A DNA stretch of 64,000 bases, from NCBI RefSeq assembly GCF_030068615.1, contig NZ_JASJOC010000008.1, positions 62,001 through 126,000 of the forward strand. The letters are read 5' to 3'. The notes beneath the pieces are model-generated. The model did no database searches, was not told where the DNA came from, and saw only the letters and a list, made by a program, of their open reading frames with translations. This document shows positions 8,486 through 18,594 of the stretch, piece after piece. This DNA comes from Halostagnicola sp. A-GB9-2. Its GTDB lineage: Archaea > Halobacteriota > Halobacteria > Halobacteriales > Natrialbaceae. A program made the position numbers and the translations under genes. Every line of letters starts with the position of its first letter. Position 1 is the first letter of the stretch.

Positions 8486-10410
8486 TCACTTTGGAATCGC
8501 AATAATCAATATTCCGACAATAGAGAAGACGACCTGTGAACTGGCGAGAGCTACCCGGTGATTGACTCGCGTAAGCACTGGGAGCGGGCGTGTCGAGTTC
8601 AATCCGTACGAGAGGACAAAGACACCTATAACGACGAATATCGCCGCCCACAGGGAGTCTAGAGACCGGCTATCAGTGACTAACGCAGGGTTGTAGACGA
8701 ACGCGAACGGGAGTGCGAACACGGGTGCCGAGATCTTGATCGCTTCCAAACAACTCCGCCAAAAGTTTGATTCCGCGATCCCGCTCGCGATGACAATCGC
8801 TGGGGCAATCGGTGGTGTAATCGCCGCAAGAATGGCAAAGTAAAGTACGAAGAAGTGCGCGGAAAGTTCGGGAATACCAAACGTGATGAGATTCGGTGCG
8901 ACCAACAGCGCGACGACGAGGTACGAAGCACTAGTCGGCATTCCCATTCCCAGGATGATGCAGAGAATCATCGTCAACACCAACAAGATGGCCAGAACGC
9001 CACCGGAGAGGTCAATGAGCGCGAACGACAACGTCGCTGGCAGTCCGGTAGTGAACAGGGTATCGACCAACAGTCCGATGGCTGCGACGACGATCGTCAG
9101 TGGAGCGAGCGTATGGAGTCCATCGTACATTCCGCCCGCTAGTTTCTCGACTGCGTTGTGTCCAGATGCTCGTAGCGATGTACCGCCCGAATAATGGTTG
9201 TCAATCACGGTGAACGCACAGCCGGTAAGGACCATCACGCCTGAGGCGTACATCCCCGCTCGCATGACCGTGGTCTGAACGTACGCGAGATAATAGAACA
9301 ACACCGCTAACGGGAGTACGAATTGCACAACCTCGAACGCGGTGTATAGAACCGATCGCGACTGACGATCAGCATCAATCCACTCCCCAAGCTCCGGAAC
9401 TCGTTCGATCAAGGTTTCCCTGTCACTCGAGACGCTGACATCATTTTTCCGATCGATCTGGTAGACTGAGATGGCAATTGTCATATAGAATATTAGCGCG
9501 GGGACGGTCGCAGCGACGAAGATGTCGACCAAGGGGCGAGCGAGTATGTCCGCCATGAGAAACGCCGCGACACCCATTACCGGCGGCAGAATTTGGCCAC
9601 CCGTCGAGGCCACCGATTCGATCGCTGCTGCTTGCTGTTTCTTGATGCCGGTGCTCTTCAGCACTGGTATCGTGAACGAACCCGTGATCGATGTATTGGC
9701 GAGGGCACTTCCGTTGATCGAGCCGATTAGCATGCTGCTGATGACTGCCATCTGTGCAATGCCCGATTCGATGTACTTCGGCACCCAGAACGAGAGGTGA
9801 ATGATTAGTCCGAAGCCGCCGAACAATCGAATGAGCCCGGCGAGCAACAGGAACGGTGCGACCATCGTCCCCATTACTTGTGTGAGGTCTCCGTAAACGC
9901 CCTGTATACCGAGCATCCCGACCTCGAGCCCACGTTCGTAACTCAGGCCAGCGTGAGAGAACCACGACGGAAACAGGGTACCGAACTGGCTGTAGACGAT
10001 GACCGCAACGATCATCGACGCGAATCCGAGTCCGTACGCGTCGTAGGTCAGGTATATGATTGATGTGATAAATGCGGTTGCGACGACGTAATCGAGTGTC
10101 GTGGAGTAGCCGACCCTGACCGACTACAATTCCTGAAAATTCTAGATTATGTATGCGGTCGTCACGACACCGATTATGAGCGATAGCGTGAGCAGTACGA
10201 GGCGCCGCTGCTGTCCGTCTTCGGCCGCCTCAGCGATTGTTTCTATACAGTAGACCGTGAGCGCGAAGCCAAGAACGATGACACCGAACATCGCCTGGGA
10301 AATTTGCCACTGCAAGGTATGCTAGGTGACGAACCCCAAAACAGAATTACGAGCGCGTAGACGACCGACGTGGCGTCTACTTGCCGTGCGATCCTGTTAG
10401 GAGACTCCAT
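8486..10410 (-). pseudogene. TRAP transporter fused permease (TAXI type), broken N-terminus
   Basis: The downstream open part (8486-10015, 509 codons) is a polytopic TRAP large permease with typical stretches such as SINGSALANTSITGSF and AAIESVASTGGQILPP. Upstream, the N-terminal helices continue from an ATG at 10410 (MESPNRIARQVDATSVVYA). That part is broken by a frameshift near 10310-10320 and by in-frame TAG codons near 10130-10150. Intact fused TRAP permeases in TAXI systems are usually above 600 residues, so the surviving open frame lacks its first helices. The adjacent binding-protein gene is also interrupted. The locus would have imported an organic acid driven by an ion gradient and is now most likely non-functional. 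Confidence 0.8.
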
Positions 10411-10483
10411 GAGACGAATAAACATTATCCGTATTGGTACTCATTACTACCCTCATTCAAGAACGTTTCTATCCGACAACCGC

Positions 10484-11491
10484 TCAAGGGGAGCCAACGT
10501 TCCACTCGTCCGTTTCGGTGCCACGGTCTTCGAACACGTTTGCAGCACCTGGATGAACGGGAAGTTCGTCGAGGAATCCACTGTGGAGATTATCGTCCTC
10601 GTCGTCAAGGATGGAGCCGTACGCTTCCTGAACTTCGGCCCAGTTGTCGAACCAAACTTCGACTGCGTGCTCGGCCAGATCCTCGGAAACGTGGTCCGCG
10701 AACACGATGTTTGCGACGTCAGTCCACGCGAGCACTTCGTCTATATCGTCGAAGGGGTCCGGAGAGATCATCTGGACTTCCGGCGATGGAAGGCCCTCAA
10801 CGGCTGCTTGCTGATCGTCACTCATCGTTAGTGGTTCGACATCGACGCGGCTTTCGAGATCTTGCATTCCGCCGGAGAGACTCGTGCCCAACAGCGTGGT
10901 GTAAGCACCACAGGCGTCTACTCGTCCCTCATCGAGTGCAGAGCCGAAGTCGCTGAGGGGGATATCTCGATAGTCGTATTCGTCATAGATGCCAAGTTCT
11001 TCAAAGATTGTCTCTGTCAATTGGTAAAGGGCGGAGCCGGATCCGAACGTCGTTATTGTCTCGTCGACGAGATCGTCATACGTTTCGATATCGCTGTCAG
11101 TTCTCGTGAGCATAAAACACTCAGACGATGTCGTAGAGAACCCAAGATAAGCGGAGTTGTCCGGCGCCTCGTCTGCGAACGGTCCGCGTTCTTCGACGGC
11201 ATCAAAATGAATGTTGTTTTATAGTATTGCGATATCATACGTCTCGCCGAGTTGCCGGGCGTTGGCAACTTGTCCATCAGAAGCCTGTGCGGAAACTTCG
11301 ATCTGGTCGCTGTGATCCCGGAGCACACTCTGTAGCGCTTGGCCGATAGAGAAACTCGTCGTCTCCTGTTCGCTTGTTCCCATCAGCCAGCTCTCACCGT
11401 TGTCGCCGCCCATACATCCCGCAATCGCAGTCGTTCCGACTGCCGCAGCATTGACGAGATACTGTCGTCGGCTCTTCGTAGTGTTAGTCAT
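10484..11491 (-). pseudogene. TAXI-family TRAP solute-binding protein, single in-frame stop
   Basis: The first 90 codons from the ATG at 11491 encode a Tat signal (SRRQYLVNAAAVGTTA) and lipobox (AGC), then the TAXI N-terminal domain up to GETYDIAIL. A TAA then interrupts the frame at about 11219-11221. The same frame resumes at once with NNIHFDAVEERGPFADEAPD and runs to the normal end at 10484. TAXI proteins commonly read LQNN at this point, so a CAA-to-TAA change explains the stop. Only this one lesion was seen, so the loss looks recent. The partner permease is also broken. Confidence 0.85.
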
Positions 11492-12153
11492 GATTAATCT
11501 TGCGATACTTTACCATGTATAGAGTATACTTATATATTTTTTCTATTCTGTGGACTTCGGTGAGTTCGGGTCGGTACACCCGAAGTCTATCGAGTGTGAT
11601 CGATTGGATGTCCTCAAATATTACGTGGCACTCGTCACACTGCATCACAACTTGAGTCCGCCGAAAAATCCACGGCTCGAGCGATTCGATTACTGCTCTA
11701 ACCATCTGTTCCTCGTGCTGAGTCCGGAGAGCACACGGGGATTTACTGTGAGTAAATACGGTAGTTTCGATCTTCTCTCTGTCATCGACTGTGGAAATTA
11801 CATCAGTATGGGCGTAAATCTTTGGCAGTGAAATCATCGAGCAGAGCCTACCGCGTTCAATCATTTGTGAAACACCCGAAATCGGGTGTTTCAGCCCCCT
11901 TCAAGTCAAACCTACACATTTACAGCTGGTAAATGATTAGGGACGATTGCACGGGAGAGTGGAATAACACGTCGGTTCCTACTCGAGCAATTTTCAATCG
12001 CACCGCAATGAGGGGCTGAACGCACTTTTATGGTAGCAAAAATCGCGTAATTGTCATCAATTGTCCCATCAACAGGAACTCCGCATGAAGTTGTCGATAG
12101 TCAACGTCGTTCACCAGCAGTAAAAAATATTCGCTCCTTCTCTTCGATTACGA
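11492..12153. other. Intergenic stretch with weak ORFs only
   Basis: About 660 bp upstream of the TAXI gene. An antisense frame (11484-11864) of 126 codons is open but matches no family I recognise and is unusually rich in aromatic and Cys residues, so it is not called. The right part contains a perfect hairpin and sequence resembling the flank of the second CoA-transferase cluster near 35150-35400. Confidence 0.4.
11869..11892. repeat. Perfect inverted repeat (11-bp arms, 2-nt loop)
   Basis: GAAACACCCGA at 11869-11879 and TCGGGTGTTTC at 11882-11892 are separated by AA. It could be a transcription terminator-like hairpin or an end structure left by an IS200/IS605-type element. No transposase remains beside it. 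Confidence 0.7.
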
Positions 12154-13326
12154 CTAGTTCACGACCCCGTCGTCAAGTAATCGCTCGACCATCGACTTCT
12201 CGAAGCCGAACTCGGCAAGTACTTCCGACGTGTGTTCACCGAGTTCGGGTGCAACGTCTTCGACTTCTCCGGGTGTCTCGGAGAATTTGACCGGCGGTCC
12301 GGTCGCGATCACCTCGGATCCGTCGACGTCATCAACTCGCCGGAGCGTTCCACGTTCGTGAAGATGTTCATCGTGTGCCGCCTGTTCGACCGTTTGGAGT
12401 TCGGCTGCCGGAACACCGGCCGCAACCAGTTGTGCTATCAGTTCCTGCCTATCAAACGAGCGGAATTCGTTCTCGAGTACTTCTGTGAGTTCCTCTCGAT
12501 TCTCGAGACGCTTGTCGTTCGTTTTGAATCGGGGGTCGTCGATCCAGTCGTCCCGATCGATCGCGTGCGCGAATCGCTCCCAGAGACCCTGGAACGGCGT
12601 CGCGAGATAGATCGGGTTCGTACCGGTTTCGAAGGCGCCAGACGGCGCATAGCTATCCCACGCGTGACCCTGACGCTGTGGTACTTCGCCGGTCATACTG
12701 TACTGTGTATACCAGTTCCCCAGATACGTCGCCGCGGTATCGATAAGGCTGGTCTCGATCTTCTGCCCGGTTCCGGTTTGTTGGACGTGCCAGAGCGCCA
12801 GCACCATCGAAAAGGCGGCGTACGTTCCCGTCCCCGAATCGATCGTTGGCGCACCGATACGTGATGGTTTACGATCGGGTTCGCCGGTCGTCCACATCAT
12901 GCCGGATACCGCCTGCGCGAGCGGATCTATTCCTGGCCGGTCGCGGTACGGACCGTCCTCGCCGTAGCCGGTAACAGAACAGTAGACAAGCTGTGGGTTG
13001 ATCTCTGCGAGGGTTTCGTAGTCACAGCCGAGGTCGGTCATCTTTCCCGGTCGGTTGTTGTGGATGAGCGCATCAGCGTCTTCGACCAGTCGGTGGAGCA
13101 CGGCCGTCCCCTCGTCAGATTTGAGGTCGACGACGATCGACCGCTTGTTGCGGCTGACGTTCGGAAACGCAGATCCTTCGGCGAGCCGACGTTCCGTCGC
13201 GCCACCCGGTGGTTCGACAGAAATCACATCTGCACCGAAATCCGCGAGAAGGGTCGCAGCAGTCGGTCCAGCTACCCCTTGGGAGAGGTCCAGTACGGTC
13301 GTCGCTGTAAGCGGTGTCTCAGCCAT
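12154..13326 (-). CDS. Class III CoA-transferase (CaiB/BaiF family), copy A
   Basis: The 390-residue product has the family N-terminus (VLDLSQGVAGPTAATLLADF) and the ISVEPPGG motif near residue 36. The predicted catalytic Asp163 lies in TIDSGTGTYAAF, aligned with Asp169 of formyl-CoA transferase, and VTGYGEDGPY (118-127) is also present. The enzyme moves CoA between carboxylic acids through an aspartyl-CoA thioester intermediate. The acid substrate is not predictable. It is the last gene of an array A-B-C' on the same strand. Its C-terminal half resembles the second half of the pseudogene at 35400-36578, which places it in a duplicated array. It appears intact. Confidence 0.9.
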   Translation of the reverse strand: MAETPLTATTVLDLSQGVAGPTAATLLADFGADVISVEPPGGATERRLAEGSAFPNVSRNKRSIVVDLKSDEGTAVLHRLVEDADALIHNNRPGKMTDLGCDYETLAEINPQLVYCSVTGYGEDGPYRDRPGIDPLAQAVSGMMWTTGEPDRKPSRIGAPTIDSGTGTYAAFSMVLALWHVQQTGTGQKIETSLIDTAATYLGNWYTQYSMTGEVPQRQGHAWDSYAPSGAFETGTNPIYLATPFQGLWERFAHAIDRDDWIDDPRFKTNDKRLENREELTEVLENEFRSFDRQELIAQLVAAGVPAAELQTVEQAAHDEHLHERGTLRRVDDVDGSEVIATGPPVKFSETPGEVEDVAPELGEHTSEVLAEFGFEKSMVERLLDDGVVN

Positions 13327-13514
13327 ACACGATATCGTCTGCCATCAGATAAAACGGTTTGGGAACTGGTATCTGTTGTCGTTGCGACTGGCTGCGCTTC
13401 GCTCGGAGCGTGAATCGGGGGGCGACCTTGGCGTCCGTTCTCGAGTGCCCCGAGTGCCGCAAGGAGAGGACGGTACCGATCGGTCCGCGAGACCGCGTTG
13501 CGCGTTCCGCCGAA

Positions 13515-14693
13515 TCAGCCGTCGTGGACGATCTCGTCGCCGACCAGTCGTTCGATCGCGTCGTCGTCGAATCCGAACTCCGCCAGGACGTCTCGAGAGT
13601 GTTCGCCGAGCGACGGTGGCCCGCGCTCGATGCGGCCGGGCGTCTCCGAGAGGGAAACGGGCGTCGCCGTGGCCGTGACCTCGGAACCGTCGACGTCTTC
13701 GATCTCCTGTAACGTTCCCCGTTCGTGTAGGTGCTCGTCGCGCGCTGCTTCCGCGACCGTTTTGAGTTCCGACGCAGGAACGCCCGCCTCGATGAGCAGA
13801 TCGAGGAGTTCGTCTCGCTCGTAGTCGGCGAATTCGGACTCGAGTTCCGCGGCGAGTTCGGCTCGATTCTCGGCTCGGTCGTCCCCGGTTTCGAATCGGG
13901 GATCGTCGATCCACTCCGGTCGGTCGACGGCCTCCGCCACCCGCTCCCAGAGATGCTGGAACGGCGTCGAGAGGTAGATCGGATCGGTTCCCGTCTCGAA
14001 GACGCCCGACGGCGCGTAGAGCTCCCAGGAGTGTCCCTGGCGCTGTGGCTGTTCGCCCGTCTTGTCGTAGAGGGTGTACCAGTGGCCCATGAACGCGGCC
14101 GCGGTGTCGAACAGGGAGGCTTCGATCTTCTGTCCCTCGCCGGTTGCTCTGGCATGACGGAGTGCGGGCCAGATCGCAAACGCCGCGTAGATCCCGGTTC
14201 CGATGTCGATCGTCGACGCGCCGATACGCGACGGTTTGCGATCGGGTTCGCCAGTCGTCCACATGAGACCGGACATCGCCTGCGCGAGGGGATCGAATCC
14301 GGGGCGGTCGCGGTACGGACCGTCCTCGCCGTAGCCGGTGACGGAACAGTAGACGAGTTGCGGATTGACCGCCGAGAGCGTCTCGTAATCGCAGCCGAGA
14401 TCGGTCATCTTCCCCGGCCGGTTGTTGTGAATGAGGACGTCTGCATCCTCGACTAGTCGATGGAGCACGTCAGTGCCGTCATCGGTTTTCAGATCGACGA
14501 CGATCGACCGCTTGTTCCGGCCGAAGTTCGGCATCGTCGATCCCCCGCCGTACTCCCGTTCGGAGCCGCCACCCGGTGGTTCGATGGAGATCACGTTTGC
14601 ACCGAAGTCTGCGAGTAACACGCCCGCACACGGCGCAGCGACTGCCTGTGACAGATCGAGAACGGTAATGTCCGCTAAGGGCTTTTCGCGCAT
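13515..14693 (-). CDS. Class III CoA-transferase (CaiB/BaiF family), copy B
   Basis: The 392-residue product starts MREKPLADITVLDLSQAV. The catalytic Asp is residue 163 (TIDIGTGIYAAF) and the ISIEPPGG motif is at about 36-43. A longer in-frame extension reaches upstream to 15236 but crosses the C' fragment out of frame, so the ATG at 14693, matching the family's usual start, was chosen. Bases 14254-14684 of this gene are identical to 36139-36569 in the pseudogene, a sign of recent gene conversion or duplication. The likely role is activating an organic acid by CoA transfer. The partner acid is unknown. Confidence 0.9.
   Translation of the reverse strand: MREKPLADITVLDLSQAVAAPCAGVLLADFGANVISIEPPGGGSEREYGGGSTMPNFGRNKRSIVVDLKTDDGTDVLHRLVEDADVLIHNNRPGKMTDLGCDYETLSAVNPQLVYCSVTGYGEDGPYRDRPGFDPLAQAMSGLMWTTGEPDRKPSRIGASTIDIGTGIYAAFAIWPALRHARATGEGQKIEASLFDTAAAFMGHWYTLYDKTGEQPQRQGHSWELYAPSGVFETGTDPIYLSTPFQHLWERVAEAVDRPEWIDDPRFETGDDRAENRAELAAELESEFADYERDELLDLLIEAGVPASELKTVAEAARDEHLHERGTLQEIEDVDGSEVTATATPVSLSETPGRIERGPPSLGEHSRDVLAEFGFDDDAIERLVGDEIVHDG
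14254..14684. repeat. 431-bp tract identical to 36139-36569
   Basis: This part of CoA-transferase B matches the N-terminal half of the pseudogene at 35400-36578 base for base by eye. Sequence outside both ends differs. The copies are in direct orientation about 21.9 kb apart. Confidence 0.85.
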
Positions 14694-14863
14694 ACTCGAT
14701 GGGAGCATGCCAGATGCCAAAACGTTTTGGATTGGACGGTCACTATCGTTCGATGACCGTTCGCGTGAAAAGAGTGGTTCAAAACGGACTGGGGTGCCAA
14801 TTTCGGCCCAGTCAGGGCTCGATAAGATGGCAGGCGAGAGAAGCGAACGAAACGGGTCGCGTG

Positions 14864-15094
14864 TTACTTCGTCTCGAGGAGCGTGTCGATCTTCTCGTCT
14901 TCGTACCCGTACTCGGAGAGCACCGCTCGCGTATCGGCGCCGACTTCGTGCGGACCGTGTTCGACTTCGGGCGGCGTCTCGGAGAACCGAGCGGGACAGG
15001 TGGTGGCGATCACGTCCGAACCGTCCACGTCCTCGACGTACTGGAGCATCCCGCGCTCGTGGAGGTGCTCGTCGTGGGCGGCCTCCGCGACCGT
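14864..15094 (-). pseudogene. C-terminal fragment of a third CoA-transferase (C')
   Basis: About 77 codons (from TVAEAAHDEHLHERG to the stop at 14864) closely match the last residues of CoA-transferase C at 36750-37913. The match stops abruptly at 15094, where unrelated sequence begins. The rest of the gene has been deleted or replaced. This places an ancestral A-B-C order at this locus as well as near 36 kb. Confidence 0.85.
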
Positions 15095-15590
15095 CCCTAG
15101 ATAGTAGTCGGTCATGGCGTTGTTTCCTCTGGAGTCTGAATGCGTGAAGCGGAAAGACATCGCTACGGACTTGCAGCCACGGCTGACCGTGGTCAGCCGG
15201 GCTGCGATTCCAATTCTCCTGTTCCTTCGCATCCAAGGTCCGTCACCCTCACGTGCTCTGTTGCGCATGTCATGGATCGACCTTTGGGGCTCCATGTCAT
15301 ACATTCACGCTCCAGTGACTTTAACGGGATTCTCATGGAGTCACCCTCGTGGTAATCGTTCCATGACACCCTCTGCCAGGACCTACGTGCCGTCCGCAGA
15401 TTACGACGCGTGGGTCCCGGAGAACGTGCCATTCGCAGAGATCACCATCAAGCCTGCTGGCGGTGAGACGTTAGTCCTGCCGCCACCACCAGCCGATCCT
15501 ATCGGTCGTTGACTCGATGCGGAACACTGAGCAAACAAGTTGTACAGGGTGAGACGAGAATTGCGGCGCCCTCAACTCGGGTATCGGGGT
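15095..15590. other. Non-coding junction stretch with a hairpin; possible IS remnant
   Basis: About 500 bp between the CoA-transferase fragment and the MBL gene. A perfect inverted repeat, CGGCTGACC-GT-GGTCAGCCG, lies at 15180-15199. A frame at 15114-15512 is open but has no recognisable domain. The abrupt loss of homology at 15094 and the hairpin suggest debris of an IS200/IS605-type element, but no transposase motif supports this. Confidence 0.35.
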
Positions 15591-16433
15591 TTAAAAGTCG
15601 ATCTCCATCCCGTCCTCGGCCACGACGACCTCACCATCGAATGCGTCCTCTGCGCGACTCCGGAGCACCGCGAGATCCCTGTCGGGTAACAGGTGGGTCA
15701 GCACCAGTTGATCGACGCCGGCGGTGGACGCGAGCCACCCCGCGTCCTCGGGATCGCAGTGATTCTGCTTGTGTTTGCGCATTCGCTCGTCCCTAGATGG
15801 TCGCTGCTCGTCCGCTTGGTGGGACTCATTCGAATCATCGGCTGGCGGGCCGATACAGCAGTCCTGCACCAGGACGTCTGCGTCCGATGCGAACTCAGCT
15901 AGTTCGGGAATGCGACGTGTGTCGCCGGAGATGACACAGGATTTGCCGGTGGACGGCTCCTCGAACCGGTAGGCGTACGTCTCAATCGAGTGTTCAACGG
16001 GGAGAGCAGTGATCGACACCCCGTCGGTCGAGACCGAGAGCTCTTCGGTCGTCTGCACTGCGTTGATGTTCTCGATCCCGTCGTCGGAGGCGGCGAACCA
16101 CTTTCGGTACTCGATGTCCTCCTCGTAGAGTTCGTAGAACCCCTCAAGGAATTCCGCCGTTCCAGACGGGCCGTAGACGGTGAGCCGCTCGCGGCCGTAG
16201 GACCAACTACCGAGCAGGAATTCAAAGAAATCCGCGTTGTGATCGATGTGGTGGTGGGTGAAAAACAGGTGTTCGAGCGTCTTCGGGTCGATCCCGCTCT
16301 CCAGCAACCGGAGGACTGTCAGCGGACCACAGTCGATCAAAATCGTCTCGTCGCCGTTCGAAATGGTCTGGCTCGTTCCACCACGGTCGATGCGGGGCAT
16401 TGGACTGCCTGTACACAGTAATGTGAGTTTCAC
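15591..16433 (-). CDS. MBL-fold metallo-hydrolase (RNase Z-like)
   Basis: The 280-residue protein begins MKLTLLCTGSPMPRIDRGGT and carries the metal-binding motif HxHxDH at residues 60-65 (THHHIDHN). Further expected ligands are an Asp in VISGDTRR and a His in LVLTHLLPDR. This layout is shared by RNase Z-like and small-molecule MBL hydrolases. Here, beside CoA-transferases and a nitroreductase and far from RNA-processing genes, a small-molecule role (thioester, lactone or phosphate ester cleavage) is more likely than tRNA processing. An acidic insert near 200-225 (DDSNESHQADEQRPSRDERM) is unusual. The gene appears intact. Confidence 0.85.
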   Translation of the reverse strand: MKLTLLCTGSPMPRIDRGGTSQTISNGDETILIDCGPLTVLRLLESGIDPKTLEHLFFTHHHIDHNADFFEFLLGSWSYGRERLTVYGPSGTAEFLEGFYELYEEDIEYRKWFAASDDGIENINAVQTTEELSVSTDGVSITALPVEHSIETYAYRFEEPSTGKSCVISGDTRRIPELAEFASDADVLVQDCCIGPPADDSNESHQADEQRPSRDERMRKHKQNHCDPEDAGWLASTAGVDQLVLTHLLPDRDLAVLRSRAEDAFDGEVVVAEDGMEIDF

Positions 16434-16620
16434 AGTACTGGATGAAGACTGCGCTGGCGATAAAGATTAGGATTACACAAAGCAGTCCACAGGGCACCTA
16501 CTCACCATTCGGCTTGTGATCTAGCAACTCCCATGGCTCATCGTGCATGATCGTCGTGGACTATCGACATCGATGGAAAGACGCTAGCGGGGCACAGTAG
16601 CTACGTTCCACGAAACTCTT

Positions 16621-17481
16621 ATGTTCTCACCCAATCTGGCACTCCATATGGACAATTGGCCGTCAAAGTCGATCGATCTCCCTGTGGTCCCTGACCTGAC
16701 GGGATGGTTCACCAGACGGGATTCGGTGCGCGACTTCGACCCCGAAAGAGAGATAGCCGACGCGGAGATCCGGACCATCGTCGACGCAGGCCGGAAGGCG
16801 CCCACAACCGGTGCCCTGCAGATGTACAGCTTCGTCCACGTCAGTGAGGAGGAAACGCTCGAAGTTCTTAAAGAGTGTTCAGGCGGCACGCAGGAAAAGA
16901 TTGTCGACGCGAGCCACTTTCTCGTCGCCTGTATCGACCTTCGCCGCACGCGCCAGTTCCACGCGAGTCGAGAACTGCCGTTCGAACTTTCTTCGCTCTC
17001 TGCGCTTCTCAAAGGAGCGGTGGACGTCGCGATGGCTGCGCACGGGATACTGACGGTCGCCGAGAGTCGCGGATACGGCGTCTGTCCGGTCGGCGCGATT
17101 AGTGAAGATCTCGATGGTGTCGCCGCCGCGATCGACCTTCCCGAGTTAGTCCTCCCCGTATTCGGTTTGTGCATTGGCCTACCGGCCGGCGGCGGACCTG
17201 ACCGTTCGACCTCCCGCGTGCCACTGGATATGGTTTTCCACGACGAGGGTTACTCCGACCCGGACGCCGAGTCCATCAAGACGGCCTTCGCCGAGATGAA
17301 CAAGCGGTATCCCCCCGATATGGACTGGGATTTCTCCGATTCCCTCTCCCAGTGGTGGACTCCCGCGCCCGACGGGTGGATGAATGCTCGAGAGGGAGTT
17401 CTGCGAGCGGCGTTGGTCCAGCAAGGATTCCTCGAGACGGCCGACGACGGTTCTCGCACATCGGAACGACGCATGGAGTGA
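16621..17481 (+). CDS. Nitroreductase-family flavoprotein
   Basis: The 286-residue product has the nitroreductase signature TRRDSVRDFDPEREI (FMN phosphate-binding Arg residues) near residues 31-45, DAGRKAPTTGALQMYSFV near 60, and the late GYGVCPVGAIS segment. Members use FMN and NAD(P)H to reduce nitro groups, quinones or enones. The chain is longer than the common 200-220 residues, with a C-terminal extension ending WWTPAPDGWMNAREGVL. An alternative ATG lies 27 nt downstream. It stands 112 nt before the peptide-type ABC operon and may supply a reduction step for the imported compound; that link is contextual only. Confidence 0.85.
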   Translation: MFSPNLALHMDNWPSKSIDLPVVPDLTGWFTRRDSVRDFDPEREIADAEIRTIVDAGRKAPTTGALQMYSFVHVSEEETLEVLKECSGGTQEKIVDASHFLVACIDLRRTRQFHASRELPFELSSLSALLKGAVDVAMAAHGILTVAESRGYGVCPVGAISEDLDGVAAAIDLPELVLPVFGLCIGLPAGGGPDRSTSRVPLDMVFHDEGYSDPDAESIKTAFAEMNKRYPPDMDWDFSDSLSQWWTPAPDGWMNAREGVLRAALVQQGFLETADDGSRTSERRME

Positions 17482-17593
17482 CGGCGGCGTGACGACGCCC
17501 GTGTGTTGACTATCGGGCGAGTTGTGAATGAGGTCGGCCCGTACCAAAAAGTTAAGTGGACCGCACGAAATGCCTCAGTAGGTGTCCGAACAC

Positions 17594-18592
17594 ATGTCCA
17601 TACTACGATATGCCATTGACAGGATCCTACAGACGATTCCCGTCCTTATCGGCGTCTCGTTGATCACGTTTCTATTCATTAACGCACTCCCTGGCGACGT
17701 CATTAGTGCGCTCTACGCGGACCAGGCGCTCGGAGAGGAGTCCATCAGGGCCCTCGAAGAACGCCACGGACTCAACGAGAGCTTCTTCGAACGGTACCTC
17801 TCCTTTATGGCGGGCATCCTGCAGGGGGACCTCGGATACAGCATCCACTATGAGACTTCGGTCACATCCCTCGTATTGACCCGCGCGGGACCGACCCTGA
17901 TGTTGACACTGTCGGCGTTCGCGTTCGCAATCGTAACCGCGATTCCACTCGGTGCCATCGCCGCGTCGCGGCGGAATCAGTCACCCGATCATCTGTCCCG
18001 GATCGTGGCGCTGTTCGGTGTCAGTACACCGTCTTTCTGGGTTGGGATCATGCTGATCGTCATCTTTGCGGTCACTCTCGGGTGGCTCCCGTCAGGCGGC
18101 CTCGTCTATCCCTGGCGGGCGCCCGGTCACTACGGATTCGATTCACAACTCGAACTCTACGTCCAGACCGTCCAGAGCCTGTTGCTGCCGATGATCGCGC
18201 TGGGGACAATGCAGATGGCGATGCTCATGCGTATCGAACGCAGCGAGATGGTCGAGACGCTTCAGCGGGACTATATCCAGCTGGCGCGAGCCTATGGCGT
18301 CTCCGAGAGAACCATCCTCCGGAAACACGCTTTCCGAGAGGCACAGTTGCCCATCATCACGATAGTCGGTCTCAATATATCGACGGCGCTGGGCGGATCA
18401 GTGGTCATCGAACAGGTCTTCGATATTAATGGGATCGGGAAACTCCTCCTCAGTGCGATCGAACTCCGTGACTTTCAGGTAGTAACTGGTATAACACTCG
18501 TTCTGGCGGCGATATTTGTCATCGGCGTCGTCATTACGGACATCGCGTACGCATATATCGATCCCCGAATCACCCTCGACGGGGGTGAGTGA
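17594..18592 (+). CDS. Peptide-type ABC transporter permease (DppB-like)
   Basis: The 332-residue inner-membrane permease begins MSILRYAIDRILQTIPVLIG, the classical DppB N-terminal helix. The EAA-type coupling loop (LQRDYIQLARAYGVSERTIL) lies near residue 230. A GTG 12 nt upstream is also in frame; the ATG matches the family start. It opens an operon in which the stop overlaps the next gene's start region. The transporter family carries oligopeptides, nickel or other small polar molecules. Its binding protein is encoded separately at 26342. Confidence 0.9.
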   Translation: MSILRYAIDRILQTIPVLIGVSLITFLFINALPGDVISALYADQALGEESIRALEERHGLNESFFERYLSFMAGILQGDLGYSIHYETSVTSLVLTRAGPTLMLTLSAFAFAIVTAIPLGAIAASRRNQSPDHLSRIVALFGVSTPSFWVGIMLIVIFAVTLGWLPSGGLVYPWRAPGHYGFDSQLELYVQTVQSLLLPMIALGTMQMAMLMRIERSEMVETLQRDYIQLARAYGVSERTILRKHAFREAQLPIITIVGLNISTALGGSVVIEQVFDINGIGKLLLSAIELRDFQVVTGITLVLAAIFVIGVVITDIAYAYIDPRITLDGGE

Positions 18593-18594
18593 TC

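Noticed and set aside
11484-11864. 126-codon minus-strand ORF upstream of the TAXI gene
   Set aside because: No recognisable domain or family; it overlaps the TAXI start and has non-haloarchaeal composition. It could be a remnant but cannot be supported as a gene.
13515-15236. 573-codon reading of CoA-transferase B extending upstream to 15236
   Set aside because: The extension crosses the C' fragment in the wrong frame and is Arg-rich. The family start is at 14693.
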